NCBI GenBank assembly: GCA_964501265.1 | Contig: CAZCSK010000013.1 | Coordinates: 1 to 54,015 of the forward strand | Origin: CAZCSK01 sp964501265 | GTDB taxonomy: Bacteria > Actinomycetota > CADDZG01 > JAHWKV01 | Length of the DNA: 54,015 nt | Direction: 5' to 3' | Shown: positions 51,846-54,015 of the stretch, piece after piece | Numbering within the stretch: the stretch's first letter is position 1 | Layout of the letters: each line of letters starts with the position of its first letter | Notes under the pieces: model-generated | The model's input: the letters and a program-made list of their open reading frames with translations, nothing else | Databases searched by the model: none | What the model was told of the DNA's origin: nothing | Made by a program: the position numbers and the translations under genes

Positions 51846-52844
51846 TTATCTCAAGGTAAGAAGATATGCGACCAGGGCATCGATGTCCTCCTCGGCAAGA
51901 TGCAGGTTGGGCATCTTCGACCCAGGTTTGCGACCCGGCGGGTTTCTGAGCCAAGCGGCCAGGTTGTCCGCGCTGAGGTCGAACATCGACGCTGCGAACG
52001 TCGTGCGGCTCGCCAGGTGGGTCAAATTGGGGCCGATCGTTCCTTCGGCTGGTGTCCCTTTTATCGCGTGACACCCGGCGCACTCGCCGTTCACGAACAG
52101 ATCCAGGCCCTGCGCGGCTAGGGCTTGGGCCGGGACCCCAGCGGCGTCCGTCTGATCGTCTAGCCACCGATCGAAGTCTTCTGCTGAATCAGCGAACACC
52201 TTGAGGCGCATGTTGGCGTGAGAGAGCCCACAGAACTCAGCGCATTGGCCCTGATATTCGCCGGGCGTATCGGCGACAAGCCTGAGCCTGTTGATGCGCC
52301 CCGGCACCACATCCTGCTTGCCAGCGAGCTTCGGGACCCAAAAACTGTGAATCACGTCCACCGACTTCAAATCGAGCGAGACTTCACGGCCTACTGGGAT
52401 GTGCATTTCGTTGGCGGTCACGAGTCCGCCCGGATATCGATACTCCCACCACCACTGGTGGGCGATTACTTCGATCTTGAGAGCGTTCGGCGGCTCATCA
52501 GACAAGTACAGGATGCCTCCAACTGTGGGTACGGCGACGAAGACAAGCAGAAGGGCGGGGATGATCGTCCACAGGATCTCCAGTTTCGTATTCCCATGAT
52601 TCTGCCTGGGGGAATCGGCCCGGGATTTCTGCCGGTACCGAAAGATGATAAAAACGAGCGCCCCTTCAACAAGAACGAAAACAACCGCCGCGATGCCAAA
52701 AGTGAGGTCCCAAAGCTTGTCGGCCCGGCGGGCAATCGGGCCTTCGGGATGCAAGAAATTCATTGGGGCGTCCGCCGAACAAGACCCGAGCGCAATGGTT
52801 GCGAGTGCTAGAACAATCCACCCGCGAAGTCGTCGCCCTTTCAC
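51846..52844 (-). CDS. ctaC: Cytochrome c oxidase subunit II with fused cytochrome c (caa3 type)
   Basis: A 332-aa lipoprotein: signal peptide ending in the lipobox LGSC, two membrane helices, CuA domain 'AHQWWWEYRYP' and 'QCAEFCGLSHANM' (Cys, Cys, His, Met ligands), then a C-terminal cytochrome c domain with 'NGECAGCHAIKG' and Met ligand in 'GSKMPNLHL'. The open frame reaches 52949, but GTG 52844 gives a clean lipoprotein signal (MKGRRLRGW...), and TAGTGT 7 nt upstream could be a leaderless -10. First gene of the oxidase cluster. Confidence 0.93.
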   Translation of the reverse strand: MKGRRLRGWIVLALATIALGSCSADAPMNFLHPEGPIARRADKLWDLTFGIAAVVFVLVEGALVFIIFRYRQKSRADSPRQNHGNTKLEILWTIIPALLLVFVAVPTVGGILYLSDEPPNALKIEVIAHQWWWEYRYPGGLVTANEMHIPVGREVSLDLKSVDVIHSFWVPKLAGKQDVVPGRINRLRLVADTPGEYQGQCAEFCGLSHANMRLKVFADSAEDFDRWLDDQTDAAGVPAQALAAQGLDLFVNGECAGCHAIKGTPAEGTIGPNLTHLASRTTFAASMFDLSADNLAAWLRNPPGRKPGSKMPNLHLAEEDIDALVAYLLTLR

Positions 52845-52878
52845 GGCGAGGACACTACCAGATACAGTAAGTCTCACT

Positions 52879-53763
52879 TTGGATAGAAGGCGCTTCCTCG
52901 AGTTGACCGCGGCCTCGGCGGGTGCCCTGCTGCTGCAGTCGTGCCTCAAGAATTCGTCGACCGGAGTTCCAGAATCATCCGTGCCCGAGGTCTTTTACGA
53001 TCTCAGCCGTCAGCTGGCCAGAGGGGGCAAGCCCGGGCTGTTGGTTTTCGCGGGGGCATCGGAGTTTCTGGCAGAGCAGAATCAAAGACTTCCGTTGCGC
53101 CTCGACCATCCGAAAACGGGGACCATCCAAGGCGCTGCCGGTACCATTTATTTGGGACAGAACGGGGAAAAAGAAGGCCCCTTCGATCTCACCTGGCAGA
53201 CGTTCAGAAATCCTGATGGGCGCGTAAGGGGATTCTATGAATCGATTCTGCCGATGCCCGGGCCGGGGGTTGTGGACCTTTGCGTCAGCATGGAGTCCAA
53301 CATATTTGGCTTCGCCGTCATCGAGGCGACCGACGATCCGAGCGTTCCTGCACCTCGGGAGAAAGCGATCAGCGTCCCGACCCCCGTCACCGGAAACCTC
53401 ATGGATTCGGCGTACCTATGCACTCGGGAGCCCCCCTGCAGCATGCACGCGGTGAGCCTCGACCAGGCCCTCGCCGCAGGCAAGCCCACCATATTGATCA
53501 TCGGTTCACCGCGGTTTTGCACTTCGGGCGTGTGCGGTCCCGTAGTGGATGAGGTGCTTGCGGCCCGGTCAATGATCGGCGATGCAGCCACTTTCATTCA
53601 CGTCGAGCCCTTCAAGGGCGATTCGCCTACCGAGCTATCGGCCACGGCGGCGGCATGGGGGCTCGAGAGCGAGCCGTGGACCTTCATCATCGATTCAGAT
53701 GGAACTTTGGTCGAAAGATTCGAGGGTGCAATAGTAGCGAGCCACATCCGCGTTCCGGCATGA
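52879..53763 (+). CDS. Tat-exported lipoprotein with thioredoxin-like domain
   Basis: A 294-aa protein starting at TTG 52879 with 'LDRRRFLELTAASAGALLLQ' then SC: a twin-arginine motif (RRRFLEL) plus a lipobox (LLQSC). The N-terminal 130 residues are not recognised; the C-terminal part (about 170-294) has a thioredoxin-like pattern with 'GSPRFCTSGVCGPVVDEV' (CxxxxC) and 'WTFIIDSDGTLVERFEG'. It is divergent from ctaC with 34 bp between starts, so a role in oxidase copper/thiol chemistry is plausible but unproven. ATGA overlap with the polyprenyl synthetase gene. Confidence 0.75.
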   Translation: MDRRRFLELTAASAGALLLQSCLKNSSTGVPESSVPEVFYDLSRQLARGGKPGLLVFAGASEFLAEQNQRLPLRLDHPKTGTIQGAAGTIYLGQNGEKEGPFDLTWQTFRNPDGRVRGFYESILPMPGPGVVDLCVSMESNIFGFAVIEATDDPSVPAPREKAISVPTPVTGNLMDSAYLCTREPPCSMHAVSLDQALAAGKPTILIIGSPRFCTSGVCGPVVDEVLAARSMIGDAATFIHVEPFKGDSPTELSATAAAWGLESEPWTFIIDSDGTLVERFEGAIVASHIRVPA

Positions 53764-54015
53764 GTTTCCTGTCTTCCATCGCGGAGCGAATCAATGTAGA
53801 GCTCGATGCAATTCTTCAAGAGGCGCGCACGCAGACTCCAGAACTAGCAGGCTTGATCGACGAACTTGCCCGAGTGATCGGGGCCGGGGGCAAGCGCATA
53901 CGGCCCAGTCTTTGCGTCTTGGGCTACCAGGCGGTAGCGAATCAGTCTGACCTTGACTTCGGGGGGTTCGGGGGGGTAGCAGCCCCCTTAGGTACAGAAC
54001 CGCGCGCGCCAGAAG
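53760..54015 (+). CDS. Polyprenyl synthetase (trans-isoprenyl diphosphate synthase), N-terminal part
   Basis: Only 85 residues before the window ends. 'LARVIGAGGKRIRPSLCVLG' is the conserved GGKRxRP substrate-binding motif. Right after 'YQAVANQSDLD' the frame enters palindromic element F ('FGGFGGVAAPLGTEPRAPEA'), where the helix leading to the first DDxxD should begin. The frame stays open to the window edge. Expected product: geranylgeranyl- to longer prenyl diphosphates for quinones or lipids. Confidence 0.85.
   Translation, partial: MSFLSSIAERINVELDAILQEARTQTPELAGLIDELARVIGAGGKRIRPSLCVLGYQAVANQSDLDFGGFGGVAAPLGTEPRAPE
53953..54015 (-). repeat. Palindromic element copy F, inside polyprenyl synthetase (cut by window end)
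   Basis: Plus strand begins TTGACTTCGGGGGGTTCG then GGGGGGTAGCAGCCCCC...GCGCGCGCCAGAAG, i.e. the element in minus orientation, with its GTCAA-side end carrying the full TTGACTTCGGGG sequence. Its host reads the same peptide frame as kgd reads in copy B. Confidence 0.9.

Noticed and set aside
1..54015. Prophage, integrated plasmid or CRISPR-type defence island
   Set aside because: No integrase, transposase, capsid, Cas or restriction genes were found, and the genes are mostly metabolic or housekeeping.

Overview
The window is a gene-dense, GC-rich stretch of bacterial chromosome with no rRNA, tRNA, CRISPR array, phage or transposase gene that I can see. The content points to an uncultured member of the Actinomycetota: a fused E2-E1 2-oxoglutarate decarboxylase/dehydrogenase (Kgd), an RNA-polymerase-associated HelD helicase, a wax-ester synthase/diacylglycerol acyltransferase, a DosS/DosR-like hypoxia-type two-component pair, a DrrA-type ABC exporter, class II FBPase (GlpX), a PGPGW membrane protein, and several -10 hexamers so close to start codons that leaderless transcripts are likely. 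This assignment is inference from gene content.

Layout. 1-4.0 kb: end of a class V aminotransferase, an M50-like membrane protein, helD and an Fpg-type glycosylase. 4.0-8.3 kb: kgd and a conserved small protein with a divergent promoter. 8.4-15.5 kb: a cyclase/STAND/TPR signalling protein, an amidase-MBL-CoA-binding operon and a CrtI/PYROXD2-like oxidoreductase. 15.5-21.8 kb (minus): one long run of mostly ATGA-overlapping genes (5'-exonuclease, class III aminotransferase, Ni/Co-type transporter, cNMP-binding protein, ABC ATPase, two permeases). 21.9-25 kb: glpX, PGPGW, DUF2207. 25.3-32.4 kb (plus): glutamate dehydrogenase-aminotransferase pair, a 29-aa peptide plus terminator in front of a histidine kinase/regulator pair, a double GNAT and an MFS protein. 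32.4-39.7 kb: WS/DGAT, MFS, NarL-type regulator, GGDEF protein and a patch of broken genes including a DosS/DosR-like pair. 39.7-43 kb: SDR and the reverse transsulfuration pair CBS/CGL. 43.2-52.8 kb: CvpA-CAP fusion, LarE, and a complete caa3-type cytochrome oxidase cluster including a CtaA-CtaB-thioredoxin triple fusion. The end holds a Tat lipoprotein and the start of a polyprenyl synthetase.

The most unusual signal is a family of ~83-bp palindromic elements with TTGAC...GTCAA ends. Six copies are visible (4.9, 6.8, 17.1, 18.2, 19.6 and 54.0 kb). Five lie inside reading frames without breaking them: two in kgd in opposite orientations, two forming the C-termini of an ABC ATPase and an aminotransferase, one inside the polyprenyl synthetase. 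The sixth fills a gene junction and supplies a stop codon. This looks like the protein-invading palindromic elements of Rickettsia but in an actinobacterial setting. The second candidate for a new system is the small secreted-type peptide and intrinsic terminator joined to the membrane histidine kinase at 27.9 kb.
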